64,000 bases of DNA. Origin: an uncultured Clostridia bacterium. GTDB taxonomy: Bacteria; Bacillota; Clostridia; UMGS1810. Position 1 is the first letter of the stretch. Every line of letters begins with the position of its first letter. The stretch covers positions 1-64,000 of the forward strand of contig CAKSPF010000009.1 in assembly GCA_934481345.1 (NCBI GenBank). The letters run 5' to 3'. Made by a program: the position numbers and the translations under genes. Below, in pieces: positions 31,574 through 41,170 of the stretch. The notes beneath the pieces were generated by a model that did no database searches, was not told where the DNA came from, and saw only the letters and a program-made list of their open reading frames with translations.

Positions 31574-32341
31574 TTAATTAGTGCAAGCCTTTGAATAGGG
31601 CAGCAGGCAGGTAGAAAGCCCCGAGTCCACTATCAAATCAATTCCTGTTGTTGATGATGAAAGCTCTGTGCCGAGATAAAACACGGCATTGGCAATATCC
31701 TGTTCAGACGCTTCTCTGCCGAGCGGATAACGGTTTCGGCGCAAATTTAATTCATCTTCGGTAAGATTATCCCATCTTGATGAATGAATTGCTCCGGCGA
31801 CTACGCTGTTTACTCTTATGTTGTATTCGCCAAGCTCGTATGCAAGGCATTTTGTGAGTGAGGAAACTGCTGACTTTGACATAGAATATACGGTTCTGCC
31901 TCTTACCGCGCCTTTGCTTTGAATAGAGCCTATGATTACAATGTTTCCGTAACCTTGTTCAATCATTGCTGAAGCGGCTTTTTGGCAGCAAAAAAATGTG
32001 CCTCTGGCATTGACGTTCATTATAGAATCAAAATCGTCCGGTGAGGTGTTCATCACACCAACACCTATGCCAAGGTTTGCACTGTTGGCAACAAAAACAT
32101 CAATTTGTCCGAAATCTTCTTTCACCTTGCCGAACACCTCGGTAATATCATTGATGTCTGTGAGATTGAGGGCATAGCCTTTTGAATTTATCTGAAATTC
32201 ATCAGACAAATCTAAAGCCGTCTTACATGCACGTTCTTTGCTTCGGCTTGACAATGCAACGTCATATCCGTTTGAAGCAAAATGCCTGGCAATTGCAAGC
32301 CCGGTATTTTCCGTTGCCCCCGTTATGAATATGGTTTTCAT
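31574..32341 (-). CDS. Short-chain dehydrogenase/reductase
   Basis: 255 residues. The nucleotide-binding TGATENTGLAIA is at the start and the catalytic YSMSK near residue 155, with the serine in IGSIQSKG. In first position of the sugar-acid operon, it probably oxidises a sugar or reduces a keto-acid feeding the dehydratase; substrate unknown. ATG at 32341 with GGAAGGATAGG upstream. Confidence 0.83.
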   Translation of the reverse strand: MKTIFITGATENTGLAIARHFASNGYDVALSSRSKERACKTALDLSDEFQINSKGYALNLTDINDITEVFGKVKEDFGQIDVFVANSANLGIGVGVMNTSPDDFDSIMNVNARGTFFCCQKAASAMIEQGYGNIVIIGSIQSKGAVRGRTVYSMSKSAVSSLTKCLAYELGEYNIRVNSVVAGAIHSSRWDNLTEDELNLRRNRYPLGREASEQDIANAVFYLGTELSSSTTGIDLIVDSGLSTCLLPYSKACTN

Positions 32342-32373
32342 AAATATCCTATCCTTCCATAAAGTAGTGCTCT

Positions 32374-32400
32374 ATAATAAAGGTTGGCAAAGCCAGCCTT
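32374..32400 (-). promoter_or_regulatory. Putative promoter and operator of the sugar-acid operon
   Basis: A -10 box (TATTAT on the minus strand, 32374-32379) directly abuts an inverted repeat, AAGGTTGGC-AAA-GCCAGCCTT (32380-32400), where the spacer should be. There is no good -35. The repeat looks like a repressor or activator site; the regulator is not identifiable from the window. Confidence 0.5.
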
Positions 32401-32586
32401 TTAGAGTTTTGTTAAATTAAAAGCTAAGTTCGCATAAAAACCAAAAAAAGGAATAAATATGCTTAATATATTATACAAAATATTTATCAAATTTACAAGT
32501 TATTTTAAAATATTATTTGATAAAAATGACAATAAAAAATGAATTTAACTGTTTGAGATTAAATGTAACAGCCGCAAAAACGCAAA

Positions 32587-32617
32587 AAAACAGCCATGCT
32601 TTCAGCATGGCTGTTTT
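32587..32617 (-). terminator. Terminator of tuf / str operon
   Basis: AAAACAGCCATGCT and AGCATGGCTGTTTT form a 14-bp perfect stem with a 3-nt loop, followed on the minus strand by a T-run, 16 nt after the tuf stop. The 245 bp between this and the SDR gene are AT-rich and hold no other gene that I can see. Confidence 0.95.
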
Positions 32618-32632
32618 AAATAATAATTTTAA

Positions 32633-33835
32633 TTATTTATTGATTGAAGATACAACGCCTGAACCAACTGTTCTTCCGCCTTCACGGATAGCGAATCTCA
32701 AACCTTCTTCGATAGCGATAGGAGTGATAAGTTCAACTTCCATTGTTACGTTATCGCCGGGCATGCACATTTCTGTACCTTCCGGTAATTTGATAACGCC
32801 TGTAACGTCAGTTGTTCTGAAGAAGAACTGAGGTCTGTAGTTGTTGAAGAAAGGTGTATGTCTTCCGCCTTCTTCTTTAGTAAGAACGTAAACTTCGCCC
32901 TTAAATGCTGTATGCGGATGAATAGAACCGATTTTAGCTAAAACCTGTCCTCTTTCGATTTCGTTTCTCTGAACACCTCTTAAGAGTGCACCAACGTTAT
33001 CTCCTGCCTGAGCTTCGTCAAGAACTTTTCTGAACATTTCAAGACCTGTGATAACAACTTTTCTTGCTTCGTCTGTAAGACCAACGATTTCAACTTCGTC
33101 GCCAACCTTAGCAATACCTCTTTCAACTCTACCTGTAGCAACAGTACCACGGCCTGTGATTGAGAATACATCCTCAACAGGCATAAGGAACGGCTGGTCT
33201 GCCATTCTGTCCGGTGTAGGAATGTAGCTGTCTACAGCGTCCATGAGCTCGTGGATGCAAGCATACTCAGGAGCATTAGGATCTGTGGATGTGCACTCGA
33301 GAACCTGGAGAGCAGAACCCTTAATGATCGGAATATCATCACCCGGGAATTCATACTCAGTAAGAAGGTCTCTGATTTCCATCTCAACTAATTCGAGAAG
33401 TTCGGGATCGTCAACCTGGTCAACTTTGTTCATGAATACAACGATGTAAGGAACACCAACCTGTCTTGCAAGAAGGATGTGCTCTCTTGTCTGAGGCATC
33501 GGACCGTCTGCAGCGGAAACAACGAGGATAGCGCCGTCCATCTGAGCTGCACCTGTGATCATGTTCTTAACGTAGTCGGCATGTCCGGGGCAGTCAACGT
33601 GTGCATAGTGTCTTGTATCTGTTTCGTACTCAACGTGAGCAGTAGAAATCGTGATACCTCTTTCTCTTTCTTCCGGAGCTTTATCGATCTGATCGTAAGC
33701 TTCGAACTGTGCCTGACCTTTCATTGCAAGCACCTTTGTGATAGCAGCTGTTAAAGTTGTCTTACCATGGTCAACGTGACCGATGGTACCAATGTTAACG
33801 TGCGGTTTGCTTCTTTCAAATTTAGCCTTAGCCAT
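32633..33835 (-). CDS. tuf: Elongation factor Tu
   Basis: 400 residues. It delivers aminoacyl-tRNA to the ribosome. The G-domain motifs [17 protein letters not shown] and NKVD are all present, followed by domains 2 and 3 ([17 protein letters not shown]). ATG at 33835 behind GGAGG. The gene has a promoter of its own in the gap to fusA, as well as being in line with the str operon. Confidence 0.98.
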   Translation of the reverse strand: MAKAKFERSKPHVNIGTIGHVDHGKTTLTAAITKVLAMKGQAQFEAYDQIDKAPEERERGITISTAHVEYETDTRHYAHVDCPGHADYVKNMITGAAQMDGAILVVSAADGPMPQTREHILLARQVGVPYIVVFMNKVDQVDDPELLELVEMEIRDLLTEYEFPGDDIPIIKGSALQVLECTSTDPNAPEYACIHELMDAVDSYIPTPDRMADQPFLMPVEDVFSITGRGTVATGRVERGIAKVGDEVEIVGLTDEARKVVITGLEMFRKVLDEAQAGDNVGALLRGVQRNEIERGQVLAKIGSIHPHTAFKGEVYVLTKEEGGRHTPFFNNYRPQFFFRTTDVTGVIKLPEGTEMCMPGDNVTMEVELITPIAIEEGLRFAIREGGRTVGSGVVSSINK

Positions 33836-33878
33836 TGTTAATTTTCCTCCTTAAAATAAATATTTTAATTTTAACTAT

Positions 33879-33907
33879 ATTTTACAATCAAATTCCGAAA
33901 AAATCAA
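33879..33907 (-). promoter_or_regulatory. Internal promoter for tuf
   Basis: On the minus strand TTGATT, 17-bp spacer, TAAAAT, in the 95-bp gap between fusA and tuf. It would raise EF-Tu over EF-G. Confidence 0.65.
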
Positions 33908-33930
33908 TAGTTATTTGTAAACTTACAGAC

Positions 33931-36045
33931 TTATTCGGCTTTTGCTCTTGCGCTTATGATGCTTTCCTGTACATTCTTAGGAACTTCACTGTAATGTGAC
34001 GGTTCCATGGTGTACTGTCCGCGTCCCTGTGTTCCGGATCTGAGGTCGGTTGCATAACCGAACATTTCTGAAAGCGGAACGTCTGCGGTAACCTGTGTGA
34101 TACCGCCGGATCTAACCTCCTGGCTCTTTACAAGACCGCGTCTGGAGCTTAAATCACCGATAACAAAGCCGAGGTACTCATCAGGAACAATAACGTTTAC
34201 GAGCATGATAGGCTCCTTGATTACAGGATCAGCCTTTCTCATACCGTCTTTAAACGCCATGGAAGCGGCAATCTTAAATGCCATTTCGGACGAGTCGACT
34301 TCGTGATAAGAACCGTCGATAAGTGTTACTTTAAGGTCAACAACGTTGTAGCCTGCGAGGATACCGTTCTGCATAGCGCCCTGAATACCGGCGTCTACAG
34401 CAGGGATGTATTCCTTAGGAATAGCACCGCCGACGATATTGTTGACAAATTCGTAGCCTTTGCCTTCTTCAAGCGGCTCCATAATGATTTTAACATGACC
34501 GTACTGACCTTTACCACCGGACTGACGGGCATATTTATGCTCAACCTCAACGGTTTTTCTGATTGCTTCTCTGTAGGAAACCTGAGGCTTACCTACGTTT
34601 GCTTCAACCTTAAACTCTCTTAAGAGTCTGTCTACGATGATTTCGAGGTGAAGCTCACCCATGCCGGCGATGATTGTCTGACCGGTTTCTTCATCGGTAT
34701 AAGTCTTGAATGTAGGATCTTCTTCAGCAAGCTTTGCGAGTGCAAGACCCATTTTTTCCTGACCTGCTTTTGTCTTTGGCTCGATAGCAACTCTTATAAC
34801 CGGCTCCGGGAAGTCCATGGATTCGAGTATAATAGGATGCTTTTCGTCGCAAAGAGTATCACCTGTGGTTGTATTTTTAAGACCAACGGCAGCTGCGATA
34901 TCTCCGGAATAAACCTTCTCGATATCTTCTCTGTGGTTTGCATGCATCTGCAAAATACGGCCGAGTCTTTCTTTATTATTTTTGCAGGCATTGAGAACGT
35001 ATGAACCTGCGTCGATTGTACCGGAGTAAACTCTGAAGAAGCAAAGCTTACCAACGAACGGGTCGGTTGCAATCTTGAATGCCAGTGCGGCAAACGGAGC
35101 GTCATCGGAAGACGGTCTTTCATCCTCCTCCTCTGTGCCCGGAATTACACCCTTGATGTTAGGTACGTCTGTAGGAGCAGGCATGTACTCAACAATTGCG
35201 TCCAGAAGAAGCTGTACACCTTTGTTTCTGTATGCTGTTCCGCATAGCATAGGGATAATCTCGTTGTTGATTGTAGCTTTTCTCAAAGCTTTCTTTAATT
35301 CCTCAACGGTAATGGAATCGGGATCTTCAAAGTATTTTTCCATGAGCGATTCATCTGTTTCGGCAATAGCCTCAACCATTTTAGCTCTGTACTCTTCAGC
35401 CTTTTCGAGCATGTCTGCGGGGATGTCCTCCTCGCCGTACTTCTCGCCCAATTCATCATAGTAAATTTCAGCTTTCATATTCATGAGGTCAACAATACCT
35501 CTGAATGTGTCCTCAGCACCTATAGGAAGCTGAATCGGGATTCCGTTTGCATGGAGTCTTTCGTGAACCATGTTTTCAACGTTATAGAAATCCGCACCCA
35601 TGATATCCATTTTGTTTACGAATATCATTCTCGGAACGTTGTATTCATCAGCCTGTCTCCATACTGTTTCGGACTGTGGTTCAACACCGCCCTTAGCGCA
35701 CATTACGGTTACGGAACCGTCAAGTACTCTTAAGGAACGCTGAACCTCAACGGTAAAGTCAACGTGTCCGGGTGTGTCTATGATATTAATTCTGTTCTTA
35801 ATATCTTTGAACGGACCGGTCTTGGGAGCCCAAAAGCATGTTGTGGCAGCGGAGGTAATGGTAATACCGCGCTCCTGTTCCTGAGCCATCCAGTCCATTG
35901 TAGCAGCACCGTCATGTGTTTCACCGATTTTATGATTGATACCTGTATAGTAAAGTATTCTTTCGGTAGTAGTAGTTTTACCGGCGTCGATGTGAGCCAT
36001 GATACCGATATTTCTTGTGTTTTGTAAAGAATATTTTCTACCCAA
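33931..36045 (-). CDS. fusA: Elongation factor G
   Basis: 704 residues, TTG start at 36045 behind AGGAGG. It drives translocation on the ribosome. The G1 motif [22 protein letters not shown] and NKMD are conserved, as are domains III-V ([17 protein letters not shown]). Complete and typical. Confidence 0.98.
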   Translation of the reverse strand: MGRKYSLQNTRNIGIMAHIDAGKTTTTERILYYTGINHKIGETHDGAATMDWMAQEQERGITITSAATTCFWAPKTGPFKDIKNRINIIDTPGHVDFTVEVQRSLRVLDGSVTVMCAKGGVEPQSETVWRQADEYNVPRMIFVNKMDIMGADFYNVENMVHERLHANGIPIQLPIGAEDTFRGIVDLMNMKAEIYYDELGEKYGEEDIPADMLEKAEEYRAKMVEAIAETDESLMEKYFEDPDSITVEELKKALRKATINNEIIPMLCGTAYRNKGVQLLLDAIVEYMPAPTDVPNIKGVIPGTEEEDERPSSDDAPFAALAFKIATDPFVGKLCFFRVYSGTIDAGSYVLNACKNNKERLGRILQMHANHREDIEKVYSGDIAAAVGLKNTTTGDTLCDEKHPIILESMDFPEPVIRVAIEPKTKAGQEKMGLALAKLAEEDPTFKTYTDEETGQTIIAGMGELHLEIIVDRLLREFKVEANVGKPQVSYREAIRKTVEVEHKYARQSGGKGQYGHVKIIMEPLEEGKGYEFVNNIVGGAIPKEYIPAVDAGIQGAMQNGILAGYNVVDLKVTLIDGSYHEVDSSEMAFKIAASMAFKDGMRKADPVIKEPIMLVNVIVPDEYLGFVIGDLSSRRGLVKSQEVRSGGITQVTADVPLSEMFGYATDLRSGTQGRGQYTMEPSHYSEVPKNVQESIISARAKAE

Positions 36046-36084
36046 AATTCTTTTCCTCCTTTCTTATACTTATAGCAGTTTACA

Positions 36085-36555
36085 TTACCAGCGGTAATGT
36101 GAAAATGCCTTGTTGGCTTCTGCCATTTTGTGTGTATCGTCTTTCTTCTTAACTGCACCGCCCATGTTGTTTACGGCATCGAGAATTTCGCCGGCTAATC
36201 TTTCGCGCATTGTTCTTTCATTTCTCTGACGAGAATAAAGAGTAAGCCATCTGAGACCTAAAGTCTGTCTTCTGTCCGGTCTTACTTCTATCGGAACCTG
36301 ATATGTTGCACCGCCGACTCTTCTTGCTTTAACCTCTAAAACAGGCATAATGTTTTCCATTGCAGCATTAAATACTTCCAATGCGTCCTTGCCGGTCTTT
36401 TCGGCGATAATTTCGAAAGCACCATAAACTATACTCTGAGCTACACCTTTTTTACCGTCTAACATAATGTTGTTTATAAGCTTTGTAACAACAACATTAT
36501 TGTACATCGGATCAGGCAGTATTTCTCTTTTAGCGATATAACCTTTACGTGGCAC
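36085..36555 (-). CDS. rpsG: Ribosomal protein S7
   Basis: 156 residues, exactly the usual length, from GTG at 36555 (GAAGGAGG 8 nt before). The longer open frame to 36573 runs through the ribosome site and is not used. It binds the 3' major domain of 16S r[13 protein letters not shown] at the start and the [12 protein letters not shown] loop are diagnostic. Confidence 0.97.
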   Translation of the reverse strand: MPRKGYIAKREILPDPMYNNVVVTKLINNIMLDGKKGVAQSIVYGAFEIIAEKTGKDALEVFNAAMENIMPVLEVKARRVGGATYQVPIEVRPDRRQTLGLRWLTLYSRQRNERTMRERLAGEILDAVNNMGGAVKKKDDTHKMAEANKAFSHYRW

Positions 36556-36722
36556 TATACTTCCCTCCTTCATAATAAAATGATTTCATAGGTACTCAAA
36601 CCATATTAAAGTTTGCAAGCGCTCAATACAAAATATATATAATTCCGTATTGCCGCACCGCTTAACCTAAGTAAGCGCGCCCGGTATTCGGAGCTGACTT
36701 GCGATTGTGTTGCGGTCAGATA

Positions 36723-37133
36723 TTATTTGGCTTTTTTAGCACCGTATTTTGATCTGGCCTGATTTCTGTTGGCAACTCCGGAAGCATCCAAAGCACCGCG
36801 GATAACGTGGTATCTTACACCAGGGAGGTCTTTAACTCTTCCTCCTCTTATAAGAACAACGCTGTGTTCCTGGAGATTGTGACCGATACCCGGAATGTAA
36901 GCTGATACTTCGACACCGTTTGTAAGTCTTACTCTGGCCATTTTACGAAGAGCTGAGTTAGGCTTTTTAGGCGTCATGGTTTTAACAGCTGTGCATACTC
37001 CTCTTTTCTGAGGTGCGCTCTGGTCTGTAGGTCTTTTCTTAAGAGAGTTGAACCCAACCTGAAGTGCCGGTGCAGTAGACTTCTTTACGGATGTCTGTCT
37101 GCCCTTTCTGACTAACTGGTTAAATGTTGGCAA
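36723..37133 (-). CDS. rpsL: Ribosomal protein S12
   Basis: 136 residues, TTG start at 37133 behind AGGAGGTG. It forms part of the decoding centre. KKPNSALRK, the streptomycin-determining stretch, and [13 protein letters not shown] are conserved, with lysine present at the classic resistance position, so no resistance change is evident. A 148-nt gap to rpsG holds nothing I can name. Confidence 0.97.
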   Translation of the reverse strand: MPTFNQLVRKGRQTSVKKSTAPALQVGFNSLKKRPTDQSAPQKRGVCTAVKTMTPKKPNSALRKMARVRLTNGVEVSAYIPGIGHNLQEHSVVLIRGGRVKDLPGVRYHVIRGALDASGVANRNQARSKYGAKKAK

Positions 37134-37194
37134 ATGTATTCACCTCCTGTTATGAATTTATATATTAAACGCCGTCGGCGAGTAATAACAAAAA

Positions 37195-37437
37195 TTATTT
37201 CTGCAATACCACAATTGATGCATTAACGTCGATATGGCAAGCTTTGCCCAAAGCTTCTTTTGTTTCAACAAGCTCAATGGGTACACCGTTTTCATGGCAG
37301 GCATCGACGATTTTCTTTGTCATGCCGGGCTCAATGTTGCCTGCAACAAAGGCTTTTGCCGCATTGCCGGATTCGATAAGCTTCATGCAGCGTCTTAAAC
37401 CGATAACTGCATTCTTGCCTTTTACCTCGTCTAACAC
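37195..37437 (-). CDS. L7Ae/L30e-family ribosomal protein (YbxF-like)
   Basis: 80 residues when started at GTG 37437, which has GAAGGGGG upstream; the longer open frame to 37515 would read into the promoter. The fold is visible from GLRRCMKLIESGNAAKAFVA and the central glycine-rich strand; YbxF of B. subtilis (82 residues) is a K-turn RNA-binding protein at the same position before rpsL. First gene of the str operon. Confidence 0.88.
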   Translation of the reverse strand: MLDEVKGKNAVIGLRRCMKLIESGNAAKAFVAGNIEPGMTKKIVDACHENGVPIELVETKEALGKACHIDVNASIVVLQK

Positions 37438-37527
37438 TATATAATCCCCCTTCGGAGAAATATAATTCCATAATCTGCAAAATATTTCCCTATAAAAAGG
37501 CATACTTTCACACAATCATGCTTTTAC

Positions 37528-37557
37528 ATTATATAACAATAAGGTATGCCGTGTCAA
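37528..37557 (-). promoter_or_regulatory. Promoter of the str operon
   Basis: On the minus strand TTGACA (37552-37557), 18-bp spacer, TATAAT (37528-37533), about 84 nt of leader before the first gene. Confidence 0.88.
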
Positions 37558-37602
37558 GCATTTTTTAAAATAATAGTTTTAATTATTCCGACAAAGGATT
37601 TT

Positions 37603-37631
37603 TTGATTTTGCGTCGAATATTTTTTACATA
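37603..37631 (+). promoter_or_regulatory. Weak candidate promoter of the cytidylate-kinase-like gene
   Basis: TTGATT (37603-37608), 17-bp spacer, TACATA (37626-37631). Confidence 0.4.
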
Positions 37632-37660
37632 GGGAAATAATAAAAAAGGAGGACTAATAT

Positions 37661-38242
37661 ATGGGAAAACAGACAATAATTACCGTCGGAAGAGAGTTCG
37701 GAAGCGGCGGACATCATATAGCTGAAATAATAGCGCAGAGGCTGGGAATAAAGCTGTATGATAAGGAGCTTATGCAGGAAATCGGATACAGTGACGAATA
37801 CATAAGAGAATATGATGAAAAGCCGGTAAGCTTTTTCATGTCGAGCAGGGTGGGACCGTATTCGAGCTCGCTGGAGGAAATGGTTGCCGCAAAGACTTTT
37901 AAATTTATAAAAGAGCTTGCGGATAAGGGAGAGTCTTTTGTTATTGTGGGAAGATGCAGCGAATATGTATTGCAGGGAAATCCAAACACATTTAACATAT
38001 TCATTCTCGGCGAACACGGCGAAAAGGTTAAACGCATTGAAAAGCTTTACAATGTGGATGAAAAAAAGGCGTTAGAGCTTATAAAGAGAACAGACAAAAG
38101 CAGAAAAACGTATCACAATTATTACTGCGATACAAAGTGGGGAGATTCCCGCGGATATGATTTGTGCATAAACAGCAGTAAATTCGGTGTGGATAAAACC
38201 GCTGAAATAATACTTGATATTATAGATAAAAACATAAAGTAA
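37661..38242 (+). CDS. Cytidylate-kinase-like P-loop protein
   Basis: 193 residues, ATG 37661 behind AAGGAGG. The P-loop is GREFGSGGHHIA near residue 11, where classical cytidylate kinase has GPAGSGKS, so the lysine is replaced. It belongs to the cytidylate-kinase-like group common in Clostridia; nucleotide phosphorylation is unproven. Other kinase-like features include VGRCSEYVL and the arginine-rich RTDKSRKTYH lid. A strong terminator follows. Confidence 0.8.
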   Translation: MGKQTIITVGREFGSGGHHIAEIIAQRLGIKLYDKELMQEIGYSDEYIREYDEKPVSFFMSSRVGPYSSSLEEMVAAKTFKFIKELADKGESFVIVGRCSEYVLQGNPNTFNIFILGEHGEKVKRIEKLYNVDEKKALELIKRTDKSRKTYHNYYCDTKWGDSRGYDLCINSSKFGVDKTAEIILDIIDKNIK

Positions 38243-38290
38243 AAAAAGCATCCCTGCTGCCGGAATTCGGCGGCAGGGATGCTTTTTTTA
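38242..38290. terminator. Bidirectional terminator between convergent genes
   Basis: AAAAAAGCATCCCTGC pairs with GCAGGGATGCTTTTTT, an extended GC-rich stem with A and T tracts on both sides, lying between two genes pointing at each other. Confidence 0.93.
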
Positions 38291-39640
38291 CTGTTCTATA
38301 AATTGAAGAGGGTCTAACGCTGTATTGCCCTCTGTTTTTCTTATTTCAAAGTGGAGATGGGGACCGGTGCTGTTACCAGTGTTACCGACTGCTGCGATTA
38401 AATCGCCCTTTGCAACTTTATCTCCGACTTTTGCAAAAAGCTCGCTGCAATGAGCATAGAAAGTAGTATAACCGTTTTGATGGTCGATTTTTACCACATA
38501 TCCGTAACCGCTTTCCCAGTCGGAGTACACTACAACTCCGCCGTCTGCCGCGGTAATGTCATCACCGACGCTTCCGCAAAGGTCAATTCCTTTATGCTGT
38601 CTTGCGCCGCGCTGACCGAATCTTGACGAAAGGTTTCCGTCATACGGAGTTTCGAAAGTTCCGGTTGCTTTACCCTTAGACGCTTTTTTTGTACCTACAA
38701 GCAATACTTCGTCAACCGCGTCTGTTACGTTTTCGTCCAGAATATTCTCGCACAAAACCTTTCCGTTAAGTCTGCATATGCTCTTGCTGACAGATTTCAC
38801 TCCGTCCGAGCCTGCTTTGTCAACTTTGGTTTCGCCTTCATACATTGAGTCATCATCAACGGAAACGGTTTTATATTCAACAATCTGTTTTTCCGTTACC
38901 TGTGTATTTGTTACTACTCTTATAAAAGGAATTTCGGAATTGATATTAACGTTGTTGGTTTTTCCTTCTTTGTAGTCCGGATTAAGCGAATAAAATTCTT
39001 CCTCGGTTATATTGTATTTTAAAAGTATATCCTTCAGCTCGGTATCCGACGTGATTTTTACTTTGCCGCTGAAGCTTCGCGTTCCGTTGAGCATTTTTAA
39101 GGCATTATCTGCATTTTTAATCATTCCGTAAGGAACCGATTCATATAAAAATTCCACATTGTCATAAAGTGTGTATGATGATTTATCATCTGCATCGGCA
39201 TATTGCGCTATAAAGTCGTCAAAGGTTTTCCGGCGGACGGCATTTGATGAAAAGGCCGCTACGGTTATACCGTTTGATTTTACGGAATATGCTTTTTTTA
39301 AGTACGGGCAGGTAGCCTTGAGTGCTTCGCTTAAATCTTCTTCGTCGGTAAAGTGCCCTTTAAGAACAAGCTTCGGAGTTAAAGTCGGCTTTACTGAAAT
39401 AGCTTTGCTTCCCTTAAAATACGGGGAAAAGTTTTCGTTGATATTGTCAATCAGGTTAAATACGCAGTCTTTTGATTTTGCAGTACCGATTATTTCGCCG
39501 TCTACGATTACATTACATCCAAAATCAAATGTTAATAATAAAGCAAATAAAAGCAATATTAGAGCAAGACCGCAGCAGACAGCAAATGAATTTCTTCTGA
39601 TTGACAGGCGCAGTGACGCCAATCTTTCTTTTGATATCAT
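38288..39640 (-). CDS. M23 peptidase with LysM and G5 domains (cell-wall endopeptidase)
   Basis: 450 residues, ATG at 39640 behind AGAGGTGA. A membrane anchor (about 16-38) is followed by an unassigned domain, a LysM-like segment (TDTELKDILLKYNITEEEFYSLNPDY region, about 193-225), a G5 domain (about 245-310) and a lysostaphin-type peptidase (about 335-445). Zinc ligands HKGID (near 350) and HLHFE (near 429) are intact. It probably cuts peptide cross-links of peptidoglycan or a spore cortex; related SpoIIQ-type proteins act in sporulation, but their peptidase site is often incomplete, unlike this one. Confidence 0.9.
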   Translation of the reverse strand: MISKERLASLRLSIRRNSFAVCCGLALILLLFALLLTFDFGCNVIVDGEIIGTAKSKDCVFNLIDNINENFSPYFKGSKAISVKPTLTPKLVLKGHFTDEEDLSEALKATCPYLKKAYSVKSNGITVAAFSSNAVRRKTFDDFIAQYADADDKSSYTLYDNVEFLYESVPYGMIKNADNALKMLNGTRSFSGKVKITSDTELKDILLKYNITEEEFYSLNPDYKEGKTNNVNINSEIPFIRVVTNTQVTEKQIVEYKTVSVDDDSMYEGETKVDKAGSDGVKSVSKSICRLNGKVLCENILDENVTDAVDEVLLVGTKKASKGKATGTFETPYDGNLSSRFGQRGARQHKGIDLCGSVGDDITAADGGVVVYSDWESGYGYVVKIDHQNGYTTFYAHCSELFAKVGDKVAKGDLIAAVGNTGNSTGPHLHFEIRKTEGNTALDPLQFIEQ

Positions 39641-39751
39641 TATGTCACCTCTGGTTTTCTCTTTCTATATCTCTATGCTCTTACTCAGATGAATTCTCAA
39701 AAGTACGGATTTTTTGGACAATGTATCCAAAAAATCACGGTACAGTTTGGT

Positions 39752-39780
39752 ATTATAACATAAAACAGATGGAAAGGCAA
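39752..39780 (-). promoter_or_regulatory. Promoter of the M23 peptidase gene
   Basis: On the minus strand TTGCCT, 17-bp spacer, TATAAT. The 303-bp gap 39641-39943 otherwise holds the thioredoxin leader, with a possible extended -10 (TGTTATATT) near 39881; no further gene is visible in it. Confidence 0.75.
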
Positions 39781-39943
39781 GAAAAATTTGTAACAATTTT
39801 GTAAAGAAATTGTAAACATACCTTTTTGAATAAAAATTAAAAACTGATTTTTTGCAGTACAGACGCGGTTTTCGGACAGGTGTTATATTATTTTCGGTTG
39901 GGGAAATAATAATGAGTAAATCAGTGCAAAAGGAGAAAAAAAT

Positions 39944-40255
39944 ATGTCTGTTACAGAACTGAGCAGTGAAAAATTTGATAAAGAAATTAAAAATTCCGAT
40001 AAATCCGTACTTGTGGATTTTTGGGCGCCGTGGTGCGGACCTTGCAAAACAATGCTTCCGATAATTGATGAACTTGCCGAAAAATACGGGCAGACTTACA
40101 AGTTCTGCAAGGTGAATATTGATGAAAATCCGGAGCTTGCAAACCGTTACGGGGTAATGAGCATACCGACATTTATTGCATTTAAAGACGGTGAAACTGC
40201 GGGAAAAATAGTGGGGGTAACGGATTCGCAGAGTATTTTGAAAATTTTGGAGTAA
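39944..40255 (+). CDS. trxA: Thioredoxin
   Basis: 103 residues, ATG 39944 behind AAAAGGAG. It reduces disulfides in cytoplasmic proteins. The active site WAPWCGPCK is at about residues 26-34 and the cis-proline loop SIPTF near 71. Monocistronic, with a terminator immediately after. Confidence 0.96.
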   Translation: MSVTELSSEKFDKEIKNSDKSVLVDFWAPWCGPCKTMLPIIDELAEKYGQTYKFCKVNIDENPELANRYGVMSIPTFIAFKDGETAGKIVGVTDSQSILKILE

Positions 40256-40259
40256 ATAC

Positions 40260-40298
40260 AAAAAACAGCTTTGCTGTATAGAGCAAAGCTGTTTTTTG
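40260..40298. terminator. Bidirectional terminator after trxA
   Basis: AAAAAACAGCTTTGC pairs with GCAAAGCTGTTTTTT between convergent trxA and the SDR gene. Confidence 0.93.
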
Positions 40299-40308
40299 AT
40301 AATGAAGT

Positions 40309-41160
40309 TTATACTCCGCTGTATGCCGAAAATCCGCCGTCAACGGGAATGACAATTCCGTCTACAAAGCTTGAGGCGGCGTCATTTGCCAAAAACAGTA
40401 AAGTTCCGATAAGTTCCTCGGCTTCGCCGAAACGTTTCATCGGTGTAGAAGATATTATTTTATCTGTTCTCGGCGTGGGCGTACCGTCACTATTATATAG
40501 TAGGGATTTGTTCTGATTTGTAACAAAAAATCCCGGAGCAATGGCATTTACTCTTATTCCGACATGCGAAAAATGCACGGCAAGCCACTGGGTGAAGTTT
40601 GACACTGCCGCCTTTGCACCGCTGTATGCCGGAATTTTGGTAAGGGGGCAGAACGCGTTCATGGAGGATATGTTTATAATACTTCCTTTCCCGCTATTTG
40701 CCATATCTTCGGCAAATACCTGCGTAGGTATCAAAGTACCGAGAAAATTCAGATTAAATACAAACTCAATTCCCTGAGGGTCAAGGTCAAAAAAAGTGGT
40801 TATTTCTTCGGAATTTTTCAAATCTTCAAATTCAAGATATTCCTTTGTGGTAGTGCCCTTGGGATTATTGCCGCCTGCTCCGTTTATAAGCAGATTGCAA
40901 ATGCCGAAATCTTTTTTTATTTCATCGCGCACGGCTTTCATTTCGTCAGGTTTTAATACGTTTGCTCCATATCCCTTGGCAGTACCGCCGGATTTGTTTA
41001 TTTCGCCGGCTGTTTTTTGCGCCGCCTCAAGGTTGAGGTCGAGGACGGCAATTTTTGCTCCGCACTCGCCGAGCGCTTTGGCAAACATACTGCACAAAAC
41101 GCCTCCGCCGCCGGTTATGACGGCTACTTTATCTTTTAAATCTACATTAAACGGTAACAT
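40309..41160 (-). CDS. uxuB: D-mannonate (fructuronate) oxidoreductase, SDR type
   Basis: 283 residues; start 41160 behind GAGGAG, not the longer frame to 41196. Short-chain dehydrogenase with TGGGGVLCSMFA (nucleotide site) and YSGAK (catalytic). Third gene of the uxuA-uxaC operon, where it would reduce fructuronate to mannonate. The unrelated long-chain UxuB of E. coli is not used; B. subtilis YjmF is of this SDR type. Assignment rests on family resemblance and operon context. Confidence 0.85.
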   Translation of the reverse strand: MLPFNVDLKDKVAVITGGGGVLCSMFAKALGECGAKIAVLDLNLEAAQKTAGEINKSGGTAKGYGANVLKPDEMKAVRDEIKKDFGICNLLINGAGGNNPKGTTTKEYLEFEDLKNSEEITTFFDLDPQGIEFVFNLNFLGTLIPTQVFAEDMANSGKGSIINISSMNAFCPLTKIPAYSGAKAAVSNFTQWLAVHFSHVGIRVNAIAPGFFVTNQNKSLLYNSDGTPTPRTDKIISSTPMKRFGEAEELIGTLLFLANDAASSFVDGIVIPVDGGFSAYSGV

Positions 41161-41170
41161 AAAAATCTCC

